Of a stretch of 26,263 nucleotides of DNA, positions 1 through 7,800 are shown one piece after another. The notes under the pieces are model-generated. The model was given only the letters and a program-made list of their open reading frames with translations. It was not told the origin of the DNA and ran no database searches. Every line of letters starts with the position of its first letter. The first letter of the stretch is position 1. Both the position numbers and the translations under genes were made by a program. This stretch comes from NZQO01 sp964639255 (GTDB lineage Bacteria; Bacteroidota; Bacteroidia; Flavobacteriales; Flavobacteriaceae): positions 1 through 26,263 of the forward strand of contig CAZXDP010000037.1 in the NCBI GenBank assembly GCA_964639255.1, in the 5' to 3' direction.

Positions 1-359
1 TAGTTTTTAGAGCGCGAATAGGTATTGTTGATTACCTGGGCACCGCGGAAGATGAATTTTGAAGGCACCAAAGCGCTGTCTGCAGCGGGAATGGAGCTGT
101 TTTCTCTTAGGGTCTCTAACTGCTTTCGAAGCCGCATGTTCTCTTGGGCCAGCCGTTCGTTTTCCTTTTCCAGCCCAAAATAATGGGTTACATCGGTACG
201 CACCGAATAAATGCTGCCCGTTACTACGTTCGCAGAACTTATATATTTTGTACTGTGGAAGGTATGCGTTTGAATGGTAAAAAAAACCGAAACGATAAAT
301 AAGATTGCAAACAACAGGAAATTTTTATTCCTTATAAAGAAAAAGATAATCTGTTGCAT
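1..359 (-). CDS. mreC: Rod shape-determining protein MreC (partial, 3' end outside window)
   Basis: Reading from the ATG at 359 down to base 1 gives about 119 residues with no stop, so the C-terminus lies outside the window. The protein begins MQQIIFFFIRNKNF, followed by one transmembrane segment (about residues 12-30) and a periplasmic coiled coil rich in Glu, Arg and Leu (about residues 63-90). This is the usual N-terminal layout of MreC, the bitopic protein that links the MreB cytoskeleton to the periplasmic cell-wall elongation machinery. It starts 13 bases downstream of mreB on the same strand, the standard mreB-mreC order, so the two are probably co-transcribed. The identification rests on N-terminal character plus gene order. 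The beta-domain core is not visible here. Confidence 0.9.
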   Translation of the reverse strand, partial: MQQIIFFFIRNKNFLLFAILFIVSVFFTIQTHTFHSTKYISSANVVTGSIYSVRTDVTHYFGLEKENERLAQENMRLRKQLETLRENSSIPAADSALVPSKFIFRGAQVINNTYSRSKN

Positions 360-372
360 GTGCCGCTATTTC

Positions 373-1401
373 TTATTTTATCAAGACACTCTTGTACTTG
401 TTGATATTTTTAAGACAGATGCCCGTACCGCGCACCACGGCACGTAAGGGATCTTCAGCGATGTATACCGGCAAGTCGGTTTTTTGCGACAGGCGCTTGT
501 CCAGACCACGAAGCATAGAGCCCCCGCCGGCGAGATAGATACCCGTATTGTAAATATCGGCTGCCAGTTCTGGAGGCGTTTGCGACAAGGTTTCCATCAC
601 GGCATCCTCGATTCGCAAAATAGATTTGTCCAGTGCCTTGGCAATTTCCCGGTAAGAGGTTTGAACTTGCTTTGGCTTCCCTGTTAGCAGGTCGCGGCCC
701 TGCACGTCCATTTCATCGGGTGGAAGTTCCAAGTCTTCGGTAGCTGCACCTATTTGAATCTTAATTTTTTCCGCGGTGCGCTCGCCCACATATAGGTTGT
801 GCTGGGTGCGCATGTAGTACACGATATCGTTAGTGAATACGTCGCCAGCGATCTTTATAGATTTATCGCAAACAATTCCGCCAAGGGCAATTACGGCGAT
901 CTCGGTGGTACCGCCTCCAATATCGACGACCATGTTACCTTTAGGCTGCATAATGTCTACCCCAATACCAATGGCCGCAGCCATGGGCTCGTGAATCAAG
1001 TACACTTCTTTGCCATTTACACGTTCGGCGCTTTCCTTTACCGCCCGCATTTCAACCTCGGTAATACCGCTGGGAATACAAACTACCATGCGAAGGGAAG
1101 GCGTTAGCCATTTTTTCTTTAGGGCAGGAATATCCTTAATGAACATACTGATCATCTTTTCACTGGCGTCGAAATCGGCTATTACACCGTCTTTTAAGGG
1201 ACGGATGGTTTTGATATTCTCGTGGGTCTTGCCCTGCATCATGCTCGCTTCTCGCCCTACGGCAATAATTTTTCCGGTGGTGCGGTCGCGCGCAACGATA
1301 GACGGGGCATCTACGACCACCTTGTCGTTGTGTATAATAAGGGTGTTGGCGGTCCCTAGGTCGATGGCTATTTCTTCAGTTAAGAAATCAAAAAATCCCA
1401 T
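373..1401 (-). CDS. mreB: Rod shape-determining protein MreB (bacterial actin)
   Basis: The 342-residue protein has the actin/HSP70 ATPase layout. Phosphate 1 is the N-terminal IAIDLGTANTLI (about residues 11-22), phosphate 2 is VVDIGGGTTEIAV (about 158-170), and the adenosine motif is GIYLAGGGSMLRGLD (about 288-302). MreB polymerises under the inner membrane and directs lateral peptidoglycan synthesis. Length and motifs are typical and nothing is missing. The ATG at 1401 gives the canonical MGFFDFLTEEIAIDLGT start. purH lies upstream on the same strand, with 63 bases between its stop and this start. A TACATTTG -7 box lies in that gap, so mreB-mreC probably has its own promoter in addition to any read-through. 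Confidence 0.98.
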   Translation of the reverse strand: MGFFDFLTEEIAIDLGTANTLIIHNDKVVVDAPSIVARDRTTGKIIAVGREASMMQGKTHENIKTIRPLKDGVIADFDASEKMISMFIKDIPALKKKWLTPSLRMVVCIPSGITEVEMRAVKESAERVNGKEVYLIHEPMAAAIGIGVDIMQPKGNMVVDIGGGTTEIAVIALGGIVCDKSIKIAGDVFTNDIVYYMRTQHNLYVGERTAEKIKIQIGAATEDLELPPDEMDVQGRDLLTGKPKQVQTSYREIAKALDKSILRIEDAVMETLSQTPPELAADIYNTGIYLAGGGSMLRGLDKRLSQKTDLPVYIAEDPLRAVVRGTGICLKNINKYKSVLIK

Positions 1402-1449
1402 AAGCGGTTTGTAGGTGTTGGGTTAAACGTGACAAGTTGCTGCTATTCA

Positions 1450-1457
1450 CAAATGTA
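1450..1457 (-). promoter_or_regulatory. Putative -7 box of the mreB-mreC promoter
   Basis: TACATTTG on the minus strand fits the Bacteroidota vegetative -7 consensus TAnnTTTG. It sits 48 bases upstream of the mreB ATG, giving a leader of about 43 nt. No convincing -33 TTG was found at the usual spacing. Confidence 0.5.
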
Positions 1458-1464
1458 ACAAAAT

Positions 1465-2997
1465 TTAATGCTTAAAATGACGGATACCCGTAAATACCAT
1501 AGCCATTTCATGGTCGTTGCAATAAGCGATACTCGAGGCATCTTTTATAGATCCCCCCGGCTGTATTACGGCCTTGATCCCAGCGTTATCGGCTATTTCC
1601 ACACAGTCTGGGAAAGGGAAAAACGCATCGCTTGCCATTACTGCGCCCTCAAGGTTAAATTCAAAACCCTGTGCCTTTTCAATGGCCTGTCGCAGCGCAT
1701 CTACCCGCGATGTCTGGCCCGTTCCGCTTGCGCACAGTTGCTTATTTTTGGCCAACACAATAGTGTTGCTCTTGGTATGCTTGCAGATTTTTGATGCAAA
1801 CAACAAATCTTCTAACTCCCGTTCAGAAGGTTTATTGTTGGTAACATAGGTTATATCCCCAGTACTATCGGTTTTAGCGTCGCGATCTTGCACTAATAGC
1901 CCGTTTAAACAAGTTCGTACCATGGTTTGGGGCAGTTCAACTTGCTTTTGCACCAATAAAATACGGTTCTTCTTTCCCTTTAAAATTTCTAGGCCATCTT
2001 CGGAATAGGAGGGAGCAATAACCACTTCGCAGAAAAGCTCATGAATTTCCTGGGCCGTTTGGGAATCGATTTGGGTGTTGCTTATAAGAATGCCGCCAAA
2101 GGCCGAAACAGGATCACCTGCCAAGGCAGCTTTGTAAGCTTCAAGTACCGTATCGCGCTGGGCGAGACCGCAGGCGTTATTATGCTTTAGGATGGCAAAG
2201 GTGGGAGGCTCTCCTTGAAACTCGTTCATAAGCAGAACTGCCGCATCTACATCGAGTAGGTTGTTGTAGCTTAACTCTTTCCCGTGAAGGGTGTCGAACA
2301 TCGCGTCAAAATCTCCAAAGAAAAAACCTTTTTGGTGCGGATTCTCACCGTACCGCAACGATTTACCTTTCGTTTCTGAAATTTTCAGGGCCGAAAGCGC
2401 TCGGTCTTGGTTGAAATAATTGAATATAGCCGCATCGTAATGAGACGATATGTTGAATGCTTTGGCCGCAAAACGTTTGCGCTGCGCAAGGGAAATAGCG
2501 CCATCGTTTTCAGAAAGTATCTCCAGCACCTCGGCGTAGTCTTCCATAGAGGCCACGCAGAGCGTATCACGAAAGTTCTTGGCGGCCGCCCGAATGAGGG
2601 ATATACCTCCAATATCGATTTTTTCAATAATATCGGTTTCCGAAGCGCCCGAAGCCACCGTTTTTTCAAAAGGATATAAATCTACAATAACCAAATCGAG
2701 TTGTGGAATGTTGTATTGGGTCATTTCCCGTTGATCGCCCTCGTGCTCCCTTCGGTTCAGAATGCCCCCAAAAACCTTTGGGTGCAATGTTTTCACCCGT
2801 CCGCCCAAGATGGAGGGATACTCGGTAATGGATTCGACAGGAATCACCGAAATGCCCAAATCGGTAATAAATTTTTCGGTCCCGCCGGTGGAATAAAGGG
2901 TTACACCAAGCGCGTCCAGTTTTTGTACCAGGGGCGCGAGACCCTCTTTGTGAAATACCGAAACAAGTGCCGATGTAATTTTTGTAGTTTCGCTCAT
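1465..2997 (-). CDS. purH: Bifunctional AICAR formyltransferase / IMP cyclohydrolase PurH
   Basis: This 510-residue enzyme carries out the last two steps of de novo purine synthesis, AICAR to FAICAR to IMP, in the cytoplasm. The N-terminal MGS-like cyclohydrolase domain (about residues 1-140) includes LYSTGGT and GGRVKTLHPKVFGG. The transformylase domain carries the catalytic Lys-His pair in AILKHNNACG (K271-H272) and the motif SLRYGENPHQ (about 213-222). A longer reading from 3084 exists, but its extra 29 residues are unlike PurH. The ATG at 2997 starts the normal MSETTKITSALVSVFHK and lies just after a good promoter box, so it is preferred. The gene is divergent from the ABC permease. Confidence 0.97.
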   Translation of the reverse strand: MSETTKITSALVSVFHKEGLAPLVQKLDALGVTLYSTGGTEKFITDLGISVIPVESITEYPSILGGRVKTLHPKVFGGILNRREHEGDQREMTQYNIPQLDLVIVDLYPFEKTVASGASETDIIEKIDIGGISLIRAAAKNFRDTLCVASMEDYAEVLEILSENDGAISLAQRKRFAAKAFNISSHYDAAIFNYFNQDRALSALKISETKGKSLRYGENPHQKGFFFGDFDAMFDTLHGKELSYNNLLDVDAAVLLMNEFQGEPPTFAILKHNNACGLAQRDTVLEAYKAALAGDPVSAFGGILISNTQIDSQTAQEIHELFCEVVIAPSYSEDGLEILKGKKNRILLVQKQVELPQTMVRTCLNGLLVQDRDAKTDSTGDITYVTNNKPSERELEDLLFASKICKHTKSNTIVLAKNKQLCASGTGQTSRVDALRQAIEKAQGFEFNLEGAVMASDAFFPFPDCVEIADNAGIKAVIQPGGSIKDASSIAYCNDHEMAMVFTGIRHFKH

Positions 2998-3015
2998 GGG
3001 TAGGAAATTAAGCGG

Positions 3016-3023
3016 CAAAAATA
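3016..3023 (-). promoter_or_regulatory. Putative -7 box of the purH promoter
   Basis: TATTTTTG on the minus strand matches TAnnTTTG exactly and lies 18 bases upstream of the purH ATG at 2997. It supports 2997 rather than 3084 as the start, because transcription would begin inside the longer reading. Confidence 0.5.
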
Positions 3024-3107
3024 CATAAATAGGTAGACAATCTGTAACATAAGAAGACAGAAAACGTCTTATCTTTAATTTCAAAATAGAATTGACTGTA
3101 CCGCCTT

Positions 3108-4364
3108 ATGATCGTCTATCTTCGAGTCCTGAAAGAGAGTTTCAACTTTGCCTTAAATGCTTTGAGGAACAACAAATTGCGAACTTTTTTATCGCTAGTG
3201 GGCGTTACCATTGGTATCTTTTCCATCATAGCGGTGCTGGCGGCGGTCGATTCGCTCAAAAAGGAAATTGAGGGTAGTATTAGCTCGTTGGACATCAATA
3301 CCATCGTACTATCCCATTTTTCCTTTGGCCCTACCGATATTCCCCGATGGAAGCGCGAGCAGTTTCCCATGGTAACGTACGAAGAATACCAGCATTTGGA
3401 ACGTACAGTGCCCGGCTTGGCGTACGCTACCTATACCATCAACGTTCCCAATGAGTCCATAAAATATGGTGACAATCAAGTTTCTAATGTGCCTATTGGG
3501 GCCGTAACGAGCGATTACTACTACATAGAGGCATTGCAGTTGGATACCGGACGCTTTTTCAATGAGGCAGAATCGAACAGTGGTTCGAATGTGGTTGTGC
3601 TGGGGCATCAAATAGCCGAAGAGCTATTTCAGGGCAGCAAACAGGCCATAGGGAAGAAAGTGCGTATTTATGGTCGCAAATTTACCGTTATTGGAGTGTT
3701 GGAAAAGGAAGGCGCGGGGCTCTTTGGCGGGTCTAAGGATACTTCCGTCTGGATGCCGGTTAATTTCGTGCGAAGACTCTACGGCGATAGCAACAAAAAT
3801 ACCTTTCCGCAAATCGTCATCAAGCCAGAGGACGATGTGGACAAGGCAGAGTTCATTGCCCTTCTAGAGCAAAAATTGCGTTTAAAACGAGGGTTGAAGC
3901 CTGGCGATGTAAACACCTTCTTTGTAAATGAACTTCAGGGATTTGCAGATTTTATCGATAATATTACCTCCCAAATGAACCTCATTGGCCTTGTAATTAG
4001 TGGCTTTTCCTTACTGGTGGGTGGTTTCGGCATTGCCAATATTATGTTCGTAAGCGTTAAGGAACGAACCAACCTCATAGGAATACAAAAATCATTAGGG
4101 GCGAAAAATCGCTTTATCCTGCTTCAGTTTTTGTTTGAAGCGGTTATCTTGGCCATAGTGGGAGGCTTAATCGGGTTATTTTTGGTTTTTGTGGTATCGC
4201 TGATTGCCTCACAGTTCACTGGCGATTTTGAATTTGTACTTTCGCCCTGGAATATGTTTTTGGGTACGGCTATTTCAGCAGTTATCGGCTTGATATCGGG
4301 AATTTTACCGGCCATCTCGGCCTCGAAGCTCGACCCCGTGGAGGCGATACGTACGGGAATGTAA
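3108..4364 (+). CDS. ABC transporter permease, MacB/FtsX type
   Basis: The 418-residue protein has the four-helix MacB layout. It has a first membrane helix near residues 30-50 (LRTFLSLVGVTIGIFSIIAV), a large periplasmic core (about 51-285) with the conserved VVVLGHQIAEELF and VIGVLEKEG stretches, and three C-terminal helices in the FtsX domain (about 288-405). The ending LDPVEAIRTGM is typical: the conserved P-EAIR motif sits at the cytoplasmic end and is thought to contact the ATPase. No ATPase gene is adjacent, so its partner is encoded elsewhere. Such permeases act in lipoprotein release, macrolide or peptide export, or mechanotransmission, and the substrate cannot be told here. The gene is divergent from purH. 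An imperfect -7 box, TATCTTTA, lies near 3070. Confidence 0.92.
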   Translation: MIVYLRVLKESFNFALNALRNNKLRTFLSLVGVTIGIFSIIAVLAAVDSLKKEIEGSISSLDINTIVLSHFSFGPTDIPRWKREQFPMVTYEEYQHLERTVPGLAYATYTINVPNESIKYGDNQVSNVPIGAVTSDYYYIEALQLDTGRFFNEAESNSGSNVVVLGHQIAEELFQGSKQAIGKKVRIYGRKFTVIGVLEKEGAGLFGGSKDTSVWMPVNFVRRLYGDSNKNTFPQIVIKPEDDVDKAEFIALLEQKLRLKRGLKPGDVNTFFVNELQGFADFIDNITSQMNLIGLVISGFSLLVGGFGIANIMFVSVKERTNLIGIQKSLGAKNRFILLQFLFEAVILAIVGGLIGLFLVFVVSLIASQFTGDFEFVLSPWNMFLGTAISAVIGLISGILPAISASKLDPVEAIRTGM

Positions 4365-4440
4365 TATAGTTTCGGGTTAGATTCTGCTATGGACGAACCA
4401 TCGTCAATCCGAGCGAAAACACCTCTTGGAATGTAAGCGG

Positions 4441-4896
4441 TTACAAGATTTTAGCCACTTCTTCGTTTATCCACTCCAGAAAGCGCTCGTCTTCTACCGA
4501 AAAGGGATCTTCGGTGTGCGAATCGATGTCTATTTGGCCGATATTGGTTCCGTCTTTAAATAAAGGAATCACAATTTCTGCCTTTACGTACATGCTACAG
4601 GCAATGTAGTTGTTCTGCGCCTTAACGTCGGGCACTACAAAGTTTTGGTTGCTCTCGGCTACTTGGCCGCAAATTCCTTTTCCGAAGGGTATTTCGATAT
4701 GGTCTGTTGGTTCGCCCGCAAAGCTTTTTAGGTGCAAGGTACGGGTTTCGTGGTTGGCAAAATAGAAGCCCACCCAATCGTAATAGCCAATGGAGCTTTG
4801 TAGCAATTCGCAAACTTCGGTAAGACGCTGGTCTACAGTTTCGTTTGTGTTTGCTAAAATTGTCGTTACTTTGGGCTTCAGACTTTCAAATGGCAT
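4441..4896 (-). CDS. GAF domain protein, free methionine-(R)-sulfoxide reductase-like
   Basis: The 151-residue single-domain GAF protein resembles fRMsr (E. coli MsrC/YebR type), which reduces free methionine-R-sulfoxide. Family features visible are DWVGFYF (about 40-46), PFGKGICGQVAES (about 70-82), and YIACSMYVKAEIVIPLF (about 97-113). Compared from memory with the E. coli enzyme's three cysteines (84, 94, 118), C76 and C100 here match Cys94 and the catalytic Cys118. The position of the resolving Cys84 is His66. Activity may therefore use another resolving cysteine, C29 or C76, or be altered. The gene is convergent with the ABC permease and divergent from xrtF. A plain GAF sensor role cannot be excluded. 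Confidence 0.85.
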   Translation of the reverse strand: MPFESLKPKVTTILANTNETVDQRLTEVCELLQSSIGYYDWVGFYFANHETRTLHLKSFAGEPTDHIEIPFGKGICGQVAESNQNFVVPDVKAQNNYIACSMYVKAEIVIPLFKDGTNIGQIDIDSHTEDPFSVEDERFLEWINEEVAKIL

Positions 4897-4982
4897 CGCA
4901 GTTTTTTTTGGTAAAAGTATTTGAAAGTTAACATATAGCAGAAATTAAATTACTGTTTTTTTGTTAAATCCTAAGTCATAGC

Positions 4983-5537
4983 GTGAAACAACTACTGCTT
5001 AAATACAAAAGTGTCGTTCGGTTCGTGCTGTTGTTTTTGGGTACCTATTTGGTGCTGAGCTTTTTGTATGCGCAGTATTTAAGCATTTCCCAAGCGTCTA
5101 GCAATTCGCCAGATTATGTTACCTATGCGGTAGCGCGCCAAACCAGCGCTGTGCTCAACGTATTGGGGTATCAAGCTACTATTGAGCCAAAGGATAACCT
5201 ACCGGTTTTGAAATTAAACGTAGAGGGTGTATACTTGGCCCAAATTATTGAGGGATGCAACGCGCTTAGTGTCATCATTTTATTTATAGCGTTTGTGGTG
5301 GCCTTCGCCGCGGGGTTTAAGAAAACTATAATGTTTTTGTTGGCAGGTTCGGTACTTATTTATGGGATCAATATTCTGCGAATCGTTATCCTCTCTATAG
5401 CCCTGTATGAATACCCACAGTATGAAGAAATACTTCACGGGGTGGTGTTTCCCGCAATTATCTACGGTATCGTGTTTCTGTTATGGGTGCTATGGGTGCG
5501 CCAATTGAAACCTGAAATACCCCAAGCACATGCCTAA
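4983..5537 (+). CDS. xrtF: Exosortase family protein XrtF
   Basis: The 184-residue polytopic membrane protein carries the exosortase/archaeosortase catalytic triad: Cys92 in the IIEGCNALSV motif, Arg133 in NILRIVIL, and His152 in ILHGVVF. Each lies at the end of a hydrophobic helix. Exosortases are transpeptidase-like enzymes that cut C-terminal sorting signals of exported proteins at the inner membrane. Short length and the downstream partner identify the flavobacterial F type. The start codon is GTG at 4983, giving MKQLLLKYKS. The stop overlaps the partner gene by 8 bases, indicating translational coupling. No recognisable sorting-signal substrate is encoded in this window. Confidence 0.93.
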   Translation: MKQLLLKYKSVVRFVLLFLGTYLVLSFLYAQYLSISQASSNSPDYVTYAVARQTSAVLNVLGYQATIEPKDNLPVLKLNVEGVYLAQIIEGCNALSVIILFIAFVVAFAAGFKKTIMFLLAGSVLIYGINILRIVILSIALYEYPQYEEILHGVVFPAIIYGIVFLLWVLWVRQLKPEIPQAHA

Positions 5538-5958
5538 CGTGGTGCGTTTTTTCCTTTTGGGCATAGGAGTCCTGCTGTTGTTGGCGGTGCGGGGTTTCGA
5601 AGAGCAGCTGTTTTACGATCCCCTGCTCGAATTTTATAAGGTAGATCATCAATCGCAATCGATTCCTCCCTTGGAAATGGGCCGCTTTTTTTTGAACCTG
5701 TTTTGGCGCTATGGCCTCAATACGGCGCTATCGTTGGGGATTATTGCTTTGGTATTCCAAAATAGAGCGATAGTAAAGGTAGCGGCTCTTCTCTATGCCT
5801 TTCTCGGTGTGGTTTTGTTCTTGCTCGTAGCTGGATTGCTCTTGGTTCCCAATGACCACGTGATGGCTCTTTTTTATGTTAGAAGGTTCCTCATACATCC
5901 CGTACTGTTGCTTATTCTGTTACCCGCTTTTTATTTTCAGCGGAAAACGAGTCGCTAA
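5530..5958 (+). CDS. Exosortase F system-associated membrane protein
   Basis: The 142-residue protein has about four membrane helices. It carries the motifs typical of the small family found next to XrtF: FEEQLFYDPLLEFYK near residues 23-37, a central LFWRYGLNTALSLG, and a C-terminal YVRRFLIHPVLLLILLPAFYF. Its start overlaps the end of xrtF by 8 bases, so the two are made together. The role is unknown. Strict pairing suggests that it helps the exosortase fold, find its substrate, or act on the product. The identification is by motif memory and context, not by catalytic residues. Confidence 0.88.
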   Translation: MPNVVRFFLLGIGVLLLLAVRGFEEQLFYDPLLEFYKVDHQSQSIPPLEMGRFFLNLFWRYGLNTALSLGIIALVFQNRAIVKVAALLYAFLGVVLFLLVAGLLLVPNDHVMALFYVRRFLIHPVLLLILLPAFYFQRKTSR

Positions 5959-5964
5959 TTTTTG

Positions 5965-5972
5965 TATCTTTG
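5965..5972 (+). promoter_or_regulatory. Putative -7 box for the DUF3347-type lipoprotein gene
   Basis: TATCTTTG matches TAnnTTTG exactly and is 26 bases upstream of the ATG at 5999. It suggests that the copper-related run has its own promoter separate from xrtF. Confidence 0.55.
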
Positions 5973-5998
5973 CGGAAACCTAATTTGAAGAAATACAT

Positions 5999-6544
5999 AT
6001 GAAAAAGATTGCCATTTTCGCCCCGCTTTTTGCCTTGGTGCTAACCGTATCGTGCGCCGATGACAAGAAAAAAACCGAACCCGAAGTGAAAACCGTCGAT
6101 ACTACAGAAGCCATGGCCGAGGAAACCGCTATGGCATCCGATATCGATTTTAAGGAAGATGCGATGGGCGCAATTTTCAATCAGTATATAGATCTTAAAA
6201 CCGCCCTAGTCAACACCGATGCCACCACGGCCTCCGCTGCTGCTTCCAATTTAATGACAGCCTTCGCCAATGTGGGTGTGGATGCTGCACCTATGAAGGC
6301 TGCCCAAAATATCGTAGAAAGTTCCAACATCGAAGAACAGCGCACAGCCTTTGTGGCCGTAACTACTGAAGTGGAAAAAATGTTGGAGGGCGCTTTAGAT
6401 TCCGGTACCATCTACAAGCAATATTGTCCTATGGCGTTCGATAATACCGGGGCCTATTGGCTAAGCGAGAGTAAGGAAATTCGCAATCCTTATTTTGGCG
6501 ATAAAATGCTGAAATGTGGGCGCATCGATGCCAAAATTGAGTAG
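5999..6544 (+). CDS. DUF3347-type lipoprotein, probable periplasmic copper binding
   Basis: The 181-residue protein has a lipoprotein signal: MKKIAIFAPLF, hydrophobic to residue 18, lipobox LTVSC with Cys19, then an acidic and Lys-rich linker (20-50). The body (about 51-181) matches the DUF3347 pattern. It has a helical part and the conserved end QYCPMAFDNTGAYWLS (141-156) and NPYFGDKMLKCG (163-174). The YCPM motif with Met170 and Cys173 could bind Cu(I). DUF3347 domains are known in Bacteroidota next to, or fused to, CusB-type copper efflux parts. It would sit in the periplasm, tethered to a membrane. The downstream neighbours are metal-related, supporting a copper role. Exact function is inferred. 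Confidence 0.8.
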   Translation: MKKIAIFAPLFALVLTVSCADDKKKTEPEVKTVDTTEAMAEETAMASDIDFKEDAMGAIFNQYIDLKTALVNTDATTASAAASNLMTAFANVGVDAAPMKAAQNIVESSNIEEQRTAFVAVTTEVEKMLEGALDSGTIYKQYCPMAFDNTGAYWLSESKEIRNPYFGDKMLKCGRIDAKIE

Positions 6545-6572
6545 AACAGAGTTTATTTGAGCTCGTTTTTAG

Positions 6573-6580
6573 TAGTTTTG
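6573..6580 (+). promoter_or_regulatory. Putative -7 box of the HYC_CC_PP gene, very close to the start codon
   Basis: TAGTTTTG matches TAnnTTTG and ends only 5 bases before the ATG at 6586. Transcription would begin at or next to the start codon, giving a leaderless mRNA, or else translation starts at Met5 (6598). Confidence 0.45.
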
Positions 6581-6585
6581 CAACT

Positions 6586-6993
6586 ATGCGAAAAGTGATG
6601 TCCATACTGCTATCCTTTTTACTGCTGCTTAGCAGCAGCGGCTTGGCCTATAGCCAGCATTTTTGCGGGGGTATGGAAATAACTTCCTCGATTACCTTGG
6701 GTGAAAAATCACTCTCTTGCCGTATGGAAGTTCCTGCTTCCGCCTGCGATTTGCCTACCAATTCGGACGGTGATTGCTGCGATGATGAACATACTGCCGT
6801 AAAAACAGACGATAGTTTTTCGAAAGTATCCTTTCACATTACTTTTCAAAAACCATTTAGCGCTGTAACCCCGGCTACCTACTTTTCTACGAGGTCTCTG
6901 GCAACTGCGGCCTTACCCAATCATTGGGCATTTTACAGCCCGCCCCCCATACAGAAAAATCTTCCTGTATTGTATCAAGTTTTCCTAATCTGA
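6586..6993 (+). CDS. HYC_CC_PP family secreted protein
   Basis: The 135-residue protein has a Sec signal peptide (residues 1-23, MRKVMSILLSF through GLAYS). The mature part has the three landmarks of the family named for them. Here the first reads QHFCGG (HFC in place of HYC, His25 and Cys27), the second is GDCCDDE (Cys64-Cys65), and the third is YSPPP near residues 118-121. Two further cysteines are at 45 and 54. His and paired Cys in a small exported protein suggest metal binding, but no function is established. Related genes are commonly seen close to TonB receptors and HMA proteins, as here. Initiation may be leaderless at 6586 or at Met5. Confidence 0.82.
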   Translation: MRKVMSILLSFLLLLSSSGLAYSQHFCGGMEITSSITLGEKSLSCRMEVPASACDLPTNSDGDCCDDEHTAVKTDDSFSKVSFHITFQKPFSAVTPATYFSTRSLATAALPNHWAFYSPPPIQKNLPVLYQVFLI

Positions 6994-7053
6994 TATTCAA
7001 ATTAACGCTTGCCGATTAAGTACAACCTTTCGTAAATGGGGAGTACGCATTTG

Positions 7054-7061
7054 TAAATTTG
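7054..7061 (+). promoter_or_regulatory. Putative -7 box of the HMA-MauE / TonB receptor operon
   Basis: TAAATTTG fits TAnnTTTG and lies 11 bases upstream of the ATG at 7073. The next two genes follow at 5 and 25 bases, so this box probably drives all three. Confidence 0.5.
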
Positions 7062-7072
7062 AATTACAGACC

Positions 7073-7795
7073 ATGAAAAATACGTATGCTATTACCGGCA
7101 TGACCTGCACCGGATGCCAGGCATCTATTCAGAAGGCCATCAAGGAAATTGAATCAGTATCGGATGTTACGGTATCACTCGAAACAGGTGAAGCCATCGT
7201 TTACAGCGATGCGCCCATTCCGCTGGATGTGCTTCGAACCCACTTGCCGTCAAAATATGGGATTGCCCATAAAAATGCACAAAGCAACGAGGCGAATGAC
7301 GCTGCAGCAGTCCAAAATTCGAAATTGAATCAGCTAAAACCCTTATTTCTTATATTCTTATACATTAGTGTTGCGAGCGTATTGCTGCACTGGCAGGAAT
7401 GGGACGCACAAGCAGCGATGCTCGATTTTATGGGCCTGTTCTTTGTCGTTTTCAGCTTCTTTAAATTATTGGACCTACAGGGATTTCAGCAATCTTTCCA
7501 AATGTACGATCCATTGGCGAAAGTCTTGCCTCAATACGGTTGGGTATATCCCTTTATCGAAACAGCTCTCGGACTTTCTTTCCTGATGCGATTTCAAATA
7601 GTTGCCGCACTTGTTCTTACAGTTGTCTTGTTAACAATAACCACTGTTGGCGTCACTAGATCACTCCTAAGCAGGAGCAAAATTCGTTGCGCTTGTTTGG
7701 GCACGGCGCTAAACCTCCCGATGACGGAGGCTACATTTATCGAGAACGCTATAATGATAGGAATGGCAATCGCCATGATCCTTACCTTACTCTAG
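7073..7795 (+). CDS. HMA domain fused to a MauE/DoxX-like membrane domain
   Basis: The 240-residue protein has two parts. Residues 1-65 form a heavy-metal-associated ferredoxin-like domain with the Cu(I)-binding loop GMTCTGC (Cys12, Cys15). Residues 90-240 form a membrane domain of four or five helices (roughly 90-106, 113-132, 158-176, 177-195, 222-240). It resembles MauE/DoxX redox membrane proteins and has a cysteine pair in IRCACLG (Cys206, Cys208) between the last helices. The layout suggests that the soluble domain hands copper to or takes it from the membrane part, or that thiol oxidation is linked to metal transfer. Which side of the membrane each part faces was not determined. The next gene starts 5 bases after its stop. 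Confidence 0.83.
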   Translation: MKNTYAITGMTCTGCQASIQKAIKEIESVSDVTVSLETGEAIVYSDAPIPLDVLRTHLPSKYGIAHKNAQSNEANDAAAVQNSKLNQLKPLFLIFLYISVASVLLHWQEWDAQAAMLDFMGLFFVVFSFFKLLDLQGFQQSFQMYDPLAKVLPQYGWVYPFIETALGLSFLMRFQIVAALVLTVVLLTITTVGVTRSLLSRSKIRCACLGTALNLPMTEATFIENAIMIGMAIAMILTLL

Positions 7796-7800
7796 CACTA

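Noticed and set aside
59..280. Plus-strand reading frame of 73 codons
   Set aside because: It is antisense to the coding start of mreC, with no promoter or recognisable protein features.
4390..4430. Sequence resembling a dispersed GTCATTCCGAGCG-type repeat
   Set aside because: Only about a dozen bases (GTCAATCCGAGCGAA) fit, with no second arm or second copy in the window.
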